Assembly (NCBI GenBank): GCA_000733355.1
Contig: JNVV01000004.1
Location: 724,181-788,180 of the forward strand
Length of the DNA stretch: 64,000 bases
Source: Falciphora oryzae
Lineage: Eukaryota; Ascomycota; Sordariomycetes; Magnaporthales; Magnaporthaceae
Reading direction: 5' to 3'
The translations under genes and the position numbers were made by a program. The notes under the pieces are model-generated. The model was given only the letters and a program-made list of their open reading frames with translations, had not been told where the DNA came from and made no database searches. Below are positions 22,490-34,129 of this stretch, piece after piece. How positions within the stretch are numbered: the stretch's first letter is position 1; each line of letters opens with the position of its first letter.

Positions 22490-23845
22490 ATTTTTAAACG
22501 TAGCCCAGATATCGTAGGTCGAGTTTTTGTTATATTTGATATCGAGAGAGGACGTTTTATTAAAGTGCTTAATAGCGAGATTGATAGCTTTAAATCTATT
22601 GCTAGCCGTAATGCAACGAATAAGGCTTAACCGAAGGATAGCTGTGCGGAGTGGCTCGTTTGTAACTTTTAGATATATGAGTTAAGCTAGATATAGCATT
22701 TTTGGACCGTAGTTTTTAGCTTTGCACTTATAAAAAAAGAAAATAAAAAGGGGAATGTATTGTTAGAAGATACCGAAATCCTTTTATCGTATAATTTCGT
22801 TAATAGTTTAAAGCAGTTGTATAGTTTGGAAATACCGACTTTATAACCGGAAAAGGATATTAACGGGATTGTTTATATTAGGGTTCCGTTTTGTAGTAGC
22901 AAATGCTAAAAACGTTTTTTTATCGACCCTAATTTAAAGGGATTCGATGTATTCCGGGGAAGCGGAAACAAACGCTTTTTGTACGGCGGATGGGATAAGT
23001 CCTTACCTTTTGGGGAGTTTGCTATCCTTTTGGAATACGCTTATGCTTATAGCAAAAACGCGTGCACGGTAGCTATTTTAAAGGAGTTAAAACGCGTGGT
23101 AAAACTTTGGTTTAAAATTAGATATTTTTTAATTACGGCCGAAACTTAGGATATCGGTTTTAATTAAAAGATAAAACTTTTTCCAAACGTGGTGGATAAA
23201 ATTAATTTGGACGTAGAAAAAGGTAAGGATTGGAAAAAGCTATTGTTTACGGTTAAAAAGTGTAATACATTCGATGTTAGCGGATTAAATATATTTAATA
23301 AAAGATATTGTTTTTTGGTCGTTATAAAGTAGGATAAAGACGTTGTTATAGTTAAATATGCCGGGTTTAAAACTTAAAATCCTTTAGAAAAGTTGTTTAT
23401 AAACCCGAAAAATACCGCCAAATTCGCTTTCGCTTTTTATAATAGCTAGGGTTTGGATAATATAAAACTTTGGGGTGTTGATACGAAAAACGTTAGGGAA
23501 TTAGCAAACAGGAAACCTATCAGTATATGTGCTTTTAAAAAGGTGGTGCAACACTTTATGCCGGAAAAGGTATTGGGAGTATATCGGTTTTGCAATAAAA
23601 GGGGCTAATATATATAAGCCTCGGAGCTATTCCAATTTAAACGGCATTATAGCATGCTATTATAATTAGGTATAGCGGACGATATCGGGGCTCCCGATGG
23701 CGAAGCAGGTAGTAATGTTTTATATAACGTTTTTGCGGCCCTGTTTAAAGTTTTAAATACGGTTTATAAAATTAAAGTTGTCGTAAACAAATATTAAGCT
23801 GGGGTTAAAGGCAATACGCTAGATATTTTTTTATAAAAAAAGGCA
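22490..23845 (+). pseudogene. Unknown degraded protein-coding frame, continuing beyond two insertions
   Basis: One plus-strand register runs for well over 400 codons with only TAA/TAG stops. Pieces include VGRVFVIFDIERGRFIKVL (about 22517), SLPFGEFAILLEYAYAYSK (about 22998) and RHYSMLLQLGIADDIGAPDG (about 23642). When the MITE at 23848-32032 and the Pogo copy at 32058-33921 are subtracted, each leaving one TA, the register continues at 33922 with YYNLVDHGSYLVFGDFIKG up to about 34090. The domain is not recognised. It may be a neighbour of the RecQ-like gene or part of the same locus. Confidence 0.5.
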
Positions 23846-24422
23846 TAACGTGGTTCATTACCGAGTGGGTCACATCACCGAGTGGGACACTTCAAAATCC
23901 TATATTAAACGCCGTTTTCAATACCTTTATTAAATCGACCAATTTAACGTTAAATTCTATAAAAATTTAATACGTTATATTTAACTATATAACCAATTTT
24001 ATATATTTTTCCCTGATTTTTACTAGCGTTATTTATAGTGGGCTAGTCCGTTAAAGTTTCCTTATACTAAATTTAATATGGAGAAATTTCAACTGATTAT
24101 TACGTAATAGCTAAAGCTAGTAAAAATTAGGGAAAAATATATATATTCATACTACCGTTATGTTTATATAAGACCTCGGTGCCTCTACTATGTAGTATTT
24201 ACATGTAAAAACCTTTGAACTCGTCCTCGGGTGCGTGTCGCCCCCGCTCCGGAGCCTGGGAGTAAAAACCATGTCTGCTCTTCGTATACGGTCCTGCTGT
24301 GTTGAACAGTGGTATTATTTGCTTGTTTTTATGCGATTGCTTGTAAGGGTTCCGTCGTGGAAGCGTTTTTATAATTAGTGGAATAAAAGGAAAATACGTA
24401 AGGGAATGAGGGTATGTTGCGC

Positions 24423-24668
24423 CGGGGTAGCGTTTTGGTGCCGGGTTTCGCTTTCGTAGCGAAACGGTTGTGTTAGTACTCGTATTGTGGCGTTTTGGTG
24501 TGGTTTTTCCGCGTAAGTTGGCCCGGTTCCGCTTTGGGTCCCAACCGGGGCAGCGCTTTAGTATTAGGTTTTGCTTTTGTAGCGGAATATTTGTGTTAGT
24601 ACTCGTGTTGTAGCGTTTTAATGTGGCTTTTTCGCGTGAGTTGGCCCGGCTTTGCTCCGGGTCCTAAC
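24423..24668. repeat. Two tandem copies of a 123-bp unit
   Basis: Copy 1 is 24423-24545 and copy 2 is 24546-24668, each starting cgggg(t/c)agcg and ending cc(c/t)aac. They align without gaps. Most differences are C/T or G/A exchanges. The repeat is located near the LINE 3' end. Confidence 0.85.
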
Positions 24669-25141
24669 CGCGGGCGGGCCTTCCGGGTTTAGCGTTTTGC
24701 TTCGTGATTTTGGGTGATTTAGCTTTTGGTAGGTGCCCGCTTTCGGGGCCGTTATTTCGCGTACGGTTCGGGTCCGCCTTTGTGGCTTGCATTTAATTTT
24801 TTTGTTGGTTGCTTCCCTTTTTTTAGATCGCGTCGTTTGGGTAACTTTTTCTTGTTGCTGCGTTGTCGTGCGTTGTGGTTTTTAGTAGTAACTTCCTTTT
24901 ATTTCCCTCCGGATCCGGGTTTCTACCGGCCTTCTTTTTCCTAGCTACAAAAGGCCCTTTTTCCTTCCTTCCTTTTTCCCTTTCGCTTTTTTTTTACCAC
25001 CGCTTCCGGTTTTGCCCTTCTGCCCGCGCTTCCTTTTTTCCTGCTTGCATTTAGGTTTTTGCTCGCTCGCGCCTCGTTTCCCCTCCGTTTCCTATTTTCT
25101 TGCAGCATAGTTCCTAAAAATAAAGCTCTTAAATTTCCCCG

Positions 25142-25290
25142 CGGTGGTGGTGGTGGCGGTCGCGGTGGCAATTCCGGCAGCGGAATTACGGGCGGTAGCC
25201 GCGCCGCTTCCGCCGTTATAGCTAGTGGTAGTGGTGGTAGTAGTGGTGGCGGTGGCAGTCGTTTTCGCAATCGCCCTCCGTTTACGGACG
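25142..25290. repeat. Low-complexity GGT/GGC triplet region
   Basis: The runs gtggtggtggtggcggtcg and tagtggtggtagtagtggtgg encode poly-glycine on the plus strand and poly-proline on the minus strand. It lies inside the unassigned LINE part. Confidence 0.7.
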
Positions 25291-26749
25291 AGAACGATGG
25301 TAGCGGTTTAAGCGATGGCGGCTTGGGCGACGGCGTTTAGGACCTTCGTGTTAAAATTGTGGGTGCGGCTTTGCTCCGTTCCTTTTTTTATTTTGTTATT
25401 AATTTCTTTTTTTTCTCCTAACCTTACCGTTTGTATAGTTAATCGAAGTATTTGCCGGCGGTTGAAGTCCCTGATAATTGCGTCTTTTACGACGATATAG
25501 TGTATGTTTGCCGCCCCGCTATTTTTTTTATTCCGCTTTTTTAACTTCCTAATCCTTTGTATAAAATGTGCGTTAGTTATTTTTAGCGTTTCGCTAACGG
25601 CATTAACGGTGCCGGTATTGTGCGCTGGTGCTATTATAAGGCCTGTATGTAGCGCTTTTTATCCTGCTTTTTTCCGTTCCGTTTCCGGTTTTATTAATAT
25701 GGTAATTCCAGCTATTAAGGGCTTTACCTATGTGGGTTGTATTTAGTTGCGTGGTGTTTGCGTTTAGGTTGGTCGCTTCTTTTTGGTATCCGTTTGCGAT
25801 TTTGTCGCTAACGTTTCGTTCCCGTCGCGGTAGCCTTTTACTGGTTCCGAGGATTAGGTTGCCGCTATTTTTTGTGCCTACTATCGCTATATACAATTTT
25901 TGTTTAAAATTAGTGCGGACCGCGATATTGCGTTTGCGGATGTTTATATTGTTGCTAAGGTGTGTACCGCCTTTGTTCCGGGCCGCTATTTATCCTGTCC
26001 TAACATTTCTTTTCCTTTTAAGCTCGTTATACCGGTTTAAAGTATGCGATCGCCGGGTATTGCCGTGTTTCGAAGGATATTTTTAAGCGGTTCGGTATTT
26101 TTTCCGGCGCCGGGTTTAGCCGTTTATTCCCTGCTAGTTTTGGGAATGCTTTCGTTACGGTGGTTGCTTTTGGTAGTTCGGGTTTAATCCGTTCCCTTTT
26201 CGGTAATATGGTGCCCCCGGGCCAGGCTATGTTGGGCTGGGCCGAGAGGATCGTTGCTGAGTGGAGTACGGAGAATCGCACTTGGATGGAAAAGCTAGTT
26301 TTTAAGCGGGTTAAGATACGGGTGGGTGTTTGTTTTTTCGCTTTTGCTGTCCGTTTTTAGTCCGCTAACTTTACGGTATTTTTTAGGTTTTTTTTTAACA
26401 AAACGTTACCGAGGACGTTTTTAATAAAATATTGTCGGAATGCCGGGAGGACGTTTTTAATGAAATGAAGCGGGATATGAACAATAATGGTTTCCGTCGT
26501 TATTTTTTTGCTAACCCTTTTTAGTAGTTTTTTCGGTTTTCCTTTTGTAGTGATTTGGTTGCGTGGCGTTGGTGTTTGCGTGGTTTTTTTTTTTTTTCGC
26601 TTTTCGGGTATGGTGCTTTCGTTTGCTTTTTTATGGTTTTTTTTGGTTCGGTTCGTTTTTGGCTCGATAGCGTTGCTTTTTTTCTTTTTTCCTTATGCGT
26701 TCTTTTTTTGCCTTTTTAGCCGCTTTGAAATTTAATAGTTTTTTTGTGC

Positions 26750-29700
26750 GAAACATTATGCGTGCCACTTTTTTAAACGGTGTGCCCCCTGTTTTTTATA
26801 GCTCGAAGTACGCTTTCCGGCTGTTTATTTGCGTTAGCCTGGTACTTTTCCGCTATTTGTTTTATTAGGCGCATTGGGTTAATACGTGCTACGTTGTTTC
26901 CTTTTGTCCGTTGTTATATTCGCATAGTGGCGTTGCCGCGTCGGGTACGTTTTTGTTGAATAGGAACGAGTTTAGCCCTAGTTTTTCCGTTTTAATTTGG
27001 ATTATTACCGAGCTATATGCTTTTAATATCTTTTCGTAGTATTTAACCATTTTTTCCGTAAATAGGGGGTTGTCCGCTAAGTACGCGGTTTTGTACCGGT
27101 TCGTTTTCTTCGCTATTGCCGTTGTATTGGCCATTTTTAACTTTCATTTTATTGTTACGTTAAAATTTTAGCGCTTTACGTGCTTGTGTTTAGATTTTTA
27201 ATCCTTTCCGTAAAGGGCGGGTGTTTGTTTCGGTTTTGGCGCTGTTTTGGGCCGGTTTTATCGTGTTGCCCACTTTTTTTTCGCTTATCCGTTTTGGGGG
27301 TGGGGCCTTTTTTTTCGTTTTTTGTAACCGAATTTTTGGAAACGGTCCGTTATTTTCGCTGTTATTTCGTTAATACGTTGCGTTATTCCGGTTTTTTCCC
27401 ATTTATTTTCCGTATTTATAACCTTTTCGTTTAAATATAAATTTAAAAACGGCATGTGGGTTTTTGTTTTAAGGTATGCTAGCGAGGTTGTTTTATAAGC
27501 TTTAGCTACTATTTTAAAATATGCTTTTTGTTTTTTCGCTATTTTTTTAGCTGCGCCCCGGGGCCGATTTTGGGGTTCCGTTGGTAGGTGGTAGGTTGCC
27601 GTTCCGTAAGCTAATGCATTGCGGCACACGACCGCGTACAGCTGCTTTGCGCGTGCGAAGTTGCTTCCCCACGTTGTTACCGCGAATTTTGTTACCGTAA
27701 ACTACTATTTTTTTTGTTTGCTTTTTGTTTGTTTGGTATGGGCGTTAAAATTTAGCTTATGGTTTAGCCAAATTTTTAAAAATTTCGCCGATAGCGTTAG
27801 TTGCACTTGTGTGTTTCCGGTGCGGACCCGGGTCCGGTTTAGGGTTTTGGTAAAATGGAGCAGTTCGGTTTTGGCCGCGTTAAACGTCATTTCTGTTTTT
27901 TTTGCCCATATTTGGCACGTATCCCAAGCCCGTTTTAGCAGCCGGGCCGTTTCCGCTATAGTTCCTTTTATTGCTATAGGGTTAATATCGTTAGCGAAGC
28001 CAACTACCGTTATCCTTAGTATTTCTTCCAATTTATCGTAAAGCAACGTAATATATAAAATAAATAGTATAGGTAAAAGTGGTAAGCTTTATAGTACTTT
28101 TGCTATTATTTGTATAAGCGTAAACGTATTTCTATTGAACCGGAGCCGGGCCGTTCTGTTTATTAGCTAGTTTTTAATCCATTTAACTATTTTTGGCGGG
28201 AATTTTTATTTTTGTAAGGTATTGAAAAATTTGGTATGGTTGACGTTGTCGAATGCTTTTGATAGGTTGAGCTGCAGTAGCGAAGTTGTAGCGCCGTGGT
28301 TTTACGCCGTTATTACGGTATCTATTATTTGTTTAATAGCGAGCTTGGTATTGCGTTTTTTTCTATTGCCTATTTGCTTTTCCGGCAATAGTCCTCTTTT
28401 TTCCGCTTCGGTTGCGATCCGTATTTCTACGATCGCTTTTATAACTTTGGATATAAACGAAAAAAGTGCGATCGGTCGCTACCCTTTTGCTATTTTTTTA
28501 TTTTCCGTATTTTTCCCCGGTTTAGGGAGCATTACCGTTAGTGCGTTTCGGAAGCGTTTCGGGAAGTATTTGAGTTCGAAGCTGGCGTTGGCTATTTTAG
28601 ATATAGCTTCCTAGTATGGTTCCCCGTACGCTTTTAATAGTCCGTTCGGTAGGTTGTCCGTTCCCGGGGCTTTCTAATTCCGGGTTTTTTTTAAAGCCGT
28701 TAATATTTCGTTTTTTTTAGGGTCTATTCGGTAATTAATTAGGAATGCGTTGGTAAAAGTGTGATTTTCGAACGTGGTGTTCCCGACGTTTGTTAGGTCC
28801 GTTTCCGGGTTGGGGTAAAATTTGGCTGCTAGAACTGTGGCCTTATTAGCGTGGGAGTTCGCTGGCTTTTGGTTTCCTTTTTTAAACCGGTTTAGGTTTG
28901 GTAATTTAGTTGGGTCCCGTTTTTTGTGGCTTCGTAATTTCGCCCATCGTTTGATGTTTTAAAAAATAGGCTTTAAATCCTGTTTTTTTAACGCTTTTTT
29001 AATAAACTCCTTTTAATATGCGTTAGAAGCTTTCCTTTTTTCCCTAATAAAGGCTTTGTTGGCTGCTTTTAATTTTTTGTAGCTTTTTTGTGTTTTTAAC
29101 CGTATGTATGCGCGTTGGTACCGCTTCGTTTTTTTAGCTAGTTTCGTAAGCGTCGAGTTTTAATACGGTGCTAGTTTGAAATTTGTTATGGTTTTTCGTT
29201 TTAATGCTAGTTCGTTAGCGATTTAGGTTAGTTAATTTATTAATGTATCTATTTGGTTGTTTATATCGTTTGGCGTTTTTATATTTTCGATTTCGATATA
29301 TTATTTAGTTAATTGCAACGCTTTTTTTTTATCGTTTTTAAGGTTAGTATTAACCTTTTTTTACACCTATTTTTTTGCTTTCCTTTTACGGAGCGGTTCT
29401 GTTTCGCAATTGATTGAGATTATTTGAGGGTAATGGTTCGACCCTTTTATTTCGTCGTTTTTGCTTTCGTATTTAATAGCTAAAGTATCAGATATTTACG
29501 CGTAGTCGATAGTGTTTTTTCGTTTGCCGAACCTTTTTTTTATTATTTCCCCGTAAAGCGTTGCTAGTTTGAGCCGTTACCGGTACGTTAGCGCAAATAG
29601 TAGCTCGGATTTGGCGTTTTTCCAATTATGTATGTCTTATATTGGGTGGTGTATGTTAAAATCCCCTATTAGTACGGCGTGGTTCCGAAGCGGTGTTGTT

Positions 29701-30100
29701 TCGATTTCGGTTAAAGGGGTATGCCATTTTCTTGGTGCCCGGGGGTTTGGCGAGTATATTAAGTAGATGTTGATGTTTTTTATTAGGGTTTGTAATGTGA
29801 TTGCTGCCCAGTTGTGTCCGTTCCGGCTTTTTTACGTTGCCGGGTTTAGTTGTTAGTGGATGTATAGTGTTGCGTTTGATTTTGTGTTTGTTTGGTAGTA
29901 TATTAGTTCGTAATTGTATCCGGCCGGTTTTTTCGGGTTTTCGTGCCGGTTTAGTTCCGGTTTTTGTATGGCTATTATGTTGTATTTCTTTTTGTTGAAA
30001 AGCGGTATATTTTTTTTTCCGTTTTTTTTTCCTATATTTTAGTATAGAATTGTTATTACTATGGGGATTTTAATAGGCGTTTTTGTGCGTTGAACGGGAT
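26750..30100 (-). pseudogene. LINE ORF2: endonuclease and reverse transcriptase
   Basis: An endonuclease motif GDFNIHHP reads on the minus strand near 29660. The reverse transcriptase contains GFANDINPIA near 28000, where the usual box is (F/Y)xDD, so one aspartate is asparagine. It is followed by ALAYGTATYHLPTEP (27610) and a C-terminal part KTEKLGLNSFLFNKNVPDA, then PLCEYNNG (27010-26900), the conserved tail of Tad1-type ORF2. The pieces at 28046, 27629 and 27134 are in one register. Stop codons interrupt the frame. A live element would use this protein for target-primed reverse transcription. Confidence 0.82.
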
Positions 30101-30479
30101 TGTGCTATTTTTGATTGGTAGCGGTTCGGATGAGGGTGGCGGCTTTAACGGGGCCGGTGTTCGTTTTTATTTTCCGGTTGTTTTTGTTTGGATTTGTTCG
30201 TTTGCCGTAGTTGGGGGTTAGGCTAGCCGGGAGCTCGTTTTGGGGGCGTAGTTTGTTGTAGGTAGCGGTCGTGTGGCGGTCCGGCCTTTGGGTGGTTGCG
30301 AGTTTTTGCGGGGTTTGTTGGGTTTTTGGCGACCGGGGGACCGGATTGGGGAGTCGTTGTTTGTGTTCGAGTTTTGTTTGCGCCTTTTGTTGGGGTTCGG
30401 TGGTTTTCCGATGCCGGGGGGTATGCGCGTTTAGAAGATGGGGAAGGTGGTAGTGGCTTTTGTTTGTTTAGGGGCTAAT

Positions 30480-31600
30480 CCTTCCAGTATAAATCTTTTT
30501 AGCCGGTTTTAGTATGCTTTTTTCGCTTTCCCGATCGCCCGTTGCGTTATTTCGTAGCCCCGGTTGAACGTTGGGTGCGGTTCGCCGTAGTTTGCGTATT
30601 TGGGTGTAGCTTTGTTATGTTAGGGGTGGGCGTCGTATTAATTTTCTCCTTTTTGGTGTTACGGTCCTCCGTAGTGCGGGCAGCGGCCCGGTTTTTTGCA
30701 AAACTTTTATCGGTGCCTTTATTTGTAGCAGTTATAGCATTGGGTGGTTTTAGCGTTTGGTGTAAACGGCTCGCATTTAAATAGTTCCGTTTGTATTACT
30801 AATTTTTATTTGCAAGCTTGGTCCGCGGCGGTTGCGGACCCGATTCGTGCTAGTACTATGGCGTATCCGTAAGGGGTGCGGGCTGGCTATATGTGCACCG
30901 ATTTAATTTCCGCGTTTCGGTTTTTGGCGTTTAGGTTACGAGTGAATTGGTTTGGGTTTTTTGGTAATGTTGTTTATTTTATTCCTTTAATTATTACGTC
31001 GTATATCCGTTTCCGGATCGTTATTTGGTTTCCAAACACCTTTTTTACCTATTTGTCCTTTTTTTTATATTCGTTTGCGTTTACGTAGAAGTATATTATT
31101 ACGTTTCCGTTTTGGAGCCGTTTCGTTACCCGCACCGCCGTACCGAATTGGTTGTTTAGTGCCTGTTGGGTGTTAATTTGCGATCGGTTTTTAATTGCTT
31201 TCGGGGCTTTTTTTACGGCTACGATTATTTCGCGTTTGATTTTTAACGGTATAAATCGCGGGGGGGGATACGTCGTATTCGGGTACTGTTATCGCGTTCG
31301 GTTCGGCGCGTTTCCGTCCGGTGCTAAGGCCGGTAGGTCCGTAGTAAGGGTAGAGGCGTAAAACTTTCTGGTATTAATTAGTGCATTTTTAACCTTTGTA
31401 AATATTTTTGCTTTCAATTCCTATAGTGTCGCTTTGGTTACCGGTCCGTCTTTGGTGGCGTCGCGTTTGCGAGCCGTTTCCGCGTTGACCTTTAGCTTCG
31501 TTAATTCCGATACCAATTGCAGGATTTCCAGCAACTTTCTACTAATTACAAGGGGTTTTAGCTTGTTAATGATTTCGTCTTTTTTTTCCTCCTAACGGCC
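30480..31600 (-). pseudogene. LINE ORF1 (gag-like, zinc knuckle)
   Basis: The minus-strand frame near 30770-30710 has C-x2-C-x4-H-x4-C spacing (CYNC, then H, then C, with TAA codons at two glutamine-type positions). This is the RNA-binding knuckle of Tad1 ORF1. Upstream sequence to about 31600 is lysine- and arginine-rich in places. The start codon is not identifiable. Confidence 0.6.
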
Positions 31601-32057
31601 GCGCGCCGGTCTCTTGTCGGTGTCGGCATTCCTTCGCGCGTCCGGAGGCGCGTTGGGGGGATTTACCGTTGAAGCGTGTCGATTAGCCGCGAGCCCGGAA
31701 TCGACTTTTATCGATTTTAGGCCCGCGCCGTCGGCGCGCGCCCGATGCGGCATCGATCCTGGGTTAAGTCGGGTGCGAGGAGTTCGATTCCGGTGTTAAA
31801 ATTGAATTATCTCGGAGGGCTGTCCGGCTGCGCGATTTCAAGCTCGCTTTTTTAAGTTTTTTCAGGGAAAAATATATAAAATCGGTTATATAGTTAAATA
31901 TAACGTATTAAATTTTTATAGAATTTAACGCTAAATTGGTCGATTTAACAAGGGTATCGAAAACGGCGTTTAATATGGGATTTTGAAGTGTCCCACTCGG
32001 TGATGTGACCCACTCGGTAATGAACCACGTTATTAATACAAAAGATAAAATCGGTTA

Positions 32058-33919
32058 ACGTAGTTCACCAGCGAGTCGGTCAAACCACCGAGTCGATCAC
32101 TTAAACCCGACTACTTGATAATTAACTCGCATGCTAACCCAACAACGCCAGCAATCCATTTAAACTATTCAAAACTGTATATATCAAACATTTCTACTTC
32201 TTCCTAACAGGTGCGCGCATTGTGTCCAGTTTTGCCGCACGTGCCACATCGCCGACGAGTTGTTGTCGCCTTCCTTTCCTGAACCCCATAGTCGCGCATT
32301 TTTTGCTGTAGCTGTCCATCCAGCTCCTGCTGGTCCAGAACATTTCGTACTTCGTCGATGGTAAGTGACCCTCTAAATCGGACACGTGTTTTTTTGGCCC
32401 TCCGGCGTTTGCTTAGTGCTTCGTTCGCCTTTCGTAGTTTGGAGCACTTTTCCTTTAAAAGGTTGACCCGATGCATAATTGCCTTTGCCCTTTTCGCAAA
32501 TTAGTTTATAACCGCTAGCATGGATATCGGAAAATTGCTTTGGTAATTGGAAATCCGAATTTTAATATGTTCGGATTGCGAAATTGCTTCCTTAACTGTC
32601 CGGGGCGTTTTGGAAGTCCAAGGTTCGGGGTCGTTTAAAAGCGTCCTTAGGGGGGTTGGAATCCGTAACCTTACATCCAACTTTTCCAAAACCGAATCCG
32701 GGTTAAAAGGAGTAAAGCTAGCCCTTTAAAAGCCTTTTTGGATGTTTTTTTTGGTTATAGAGTTAAAAAATGCCGCTTTAAACGCCGAAAGGAACTCGAC
32801 TTTGGTCACGTGGTTAACGTGCAACCTTATTAGGTTTTCGATTTATCGACCGTACGCTTTTTTCATTGGGCTAAAGCACCTAACGTCAAACGGCTAAAGG
32901 AAGTAAGACGAATGCGAAAGCATGCAAAGCGTAATAATGTTATATTCTTAGCAATAAAGCTCGAAATCCGTTAAATGGTAGCTTTCGTATCCGTTTAGCA
33001 CTAATAAACGATAGGACCCCGTAAAATAAGCTGCAATATGTTTATCGAAATGCCGGATCCATTCCAAGCCGAGTTCGTTCGTAATCCACCTATTAGCGCT
33101 CGTTGCGATAACCTAATTGCGTAAAAGGTCGGTTTCGGAATACCAATTAGCTAGGTGGTATTGCCCTTTAACGATAATAAAAGGGGGGATCGCCTAACCG
33201 CAACAATTAACCTTTTAAATAATTGTAGCCCATTTCCGATTGCCAAATTAAACCAGCTTTGCTTTACCACGGCCTTCCGATGTTGTAATAACCATAACGG
33301 CCGCGATCATGCCCATAAGGAAGCCGGTTTCGTCGAAGTTATAAATGTCGTTATTTTGGATGCTATATTTAGCCACAGTGTTCCGCATAAAGTCGAACTA
33401 CGCAAAAACGAGTTTAGGATCTTCGCACTTAGCCCTCTGGTAGTCGTACTTTCGAATCCAGCGCGTGCCGAGCTCCGGGCGGCGCTTGACGAACCTCGCG
33501 ACCCAGTTGGTCCCAACGGTGCCCGCATCGCGTTCGGCAAGCAGTCGGTTAGCTATATTTTTAACACTAAAAGGCCGGAAAGGGAATGCGCAAAAATCCA
33601 GCTCGAGTATGTATTTAACAAACGCCTTCTCTTCGGATTCCGTCAATTTCCGGGATTTGGGTATGCTATCGCATCGAACAATCCGGCCGCGGCGTCGGTC
33701 GTTAAGCGTAGAATAAAGAACATTGTAAAGCTTCGCTACGGCACGCATGCTAATTTTCAAATCGTTTTCAATTGCCAGTAAGGCAAAGAGCACTCTGGAT
33801 TCTTTGGATTGCGAATCCATTGCGTAGGTATTGAAATGTTTGGGTGGAAAGTTAACGCGTCGCGTCGCGACCAGAATTGATCGACTCGGTGGTTTGACCG
33901 ACTCGCTGGTGAACCACGT
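32058..33919 (-). mobile_element. Fot1/Pogo DNA transposon, copy 2
   Basis: The element is 1862 bp with TA at 32056-32057 and 33920-33921. The ends read ACGTAGTT plus caccagcgagtcggtca and aaccaccgagtcgatca on the left, with the complement on the right. It is the same family as copy 1, with different 17-bp subunits. It lies inside the unknown plus-strand frame that starts before 23845. Confidence 0.9.
32165..33820 (-). pseudogene. Pogo/Fot1 transposase, copy 2
   Basis: The frame is 1656 nt from ATG (33820) to stop, exactly the length of copy 1, so only substitutions separate them. An N-terminal helix-turn-helix (SMRAVAKLYNVLYSTLNDR) and a CENP-B-like domain (LTESEEKAFVKYILELD) are open to 33398. 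The core follows with NFDETGF, VLNGYESYHL (second catalytic aspartate now asparagine) and PFDVRCFSPMKKAYG (third aspartate present). The C-terminus holds an intact zinc knuckle, CGTCGKTGHNARTC. Stops are TAA/TAG. It is dead, with a lesion different from copy 1. Confidence 0.88.
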
Positions 33920-33921
33920 TA

Positions 33922-34095
33922 TTATTTAATTAGCAAACGTATTATAACCTTGTCGACCATGGAAGTTATTTAGTTTTTGGTGATTTTATAAAAGGAGTTG
34001 ACCCCAAACTTTAAAAGGACATTTATTACCCGTTGCGGAACGCTATTGTTTATTTAATAAATTTTAAAAACCCGTTTTAAATAGTTACTTTTTTT
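33922..34095 (+). pseudogene. Continuation of the unknown plus-strand frame
   Basis: The register of the 22490-23845 frame resumes here after the two insertions are removed. It reads YYNLVDHGSYLVFGDFIKG and DIYYPLRNAIVYLINFKNP with only TAA/TAG stops. It probably ends before the 18-bp repeat array. Confidence 0.4.
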
Positions 34096-34129
34096 AGGCG
34101 CCCGCGCGTATGCTATAATATTTGCAATT

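Larger units (their letters stand above)
24147..26700 (-). other. Long unassigned 3' part of the LINE
   Basis: About 2.5 kb downstream of ORF2 holds no clear domain. A minus-strand register at 26281-25603 reads as charged, glutamine-type sequence with many TAA/TAG codons. A proline-rich minus-strand piece lies at 25270-24941. It may be a long 3' UTR, an extra reading frame, or part of another element. Confidence 0.35.
24147..31861 (-). mobile_element. Tad1-like LINE inserted in MITE E
   Basis: On the minus strand the order is ORF1 with CCHC knuckles, endonuclease, reverse transcriptase and a C-terminal cysteine-containing segment, as in Tad1-clade non-LTR elements. The MITE sequence agggaaaaatatata is present on both sides (about 24129-24146 and 31863-31878), fitting a target duplication of about 15 bp. 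No LTRs are present. The plus strand is rich in T and G and nearly lacks CA. The first 2.5 kb (to about 26700) is not assigned to a domain. Confidence 0.83.
23848..32030. mobile_element. MITE E, copy 1, interrupted by a LINE
   Basis: The left end reads ACGTGGTT plus two 17-bp subunits (first cattaccgagtgggtca, then catcaccgagtgggaca). The right end is the inverted complement with ..gaaccacgt. TA flanks at 23846-23847 and 32031-32032. The arms are 23848 to about 24146 and about 31862-32030. They match the copy at 35541-36418. It is non-coding and contains the LINE. Confidence 0.87.

Noticed and set aside
25059..25340. Glycine-rich plus-strand protein
   Set aside because: Produced by GGT/GGC triplet repeats within the LINE; there is no conserved sequence beyond the low-complexity run.
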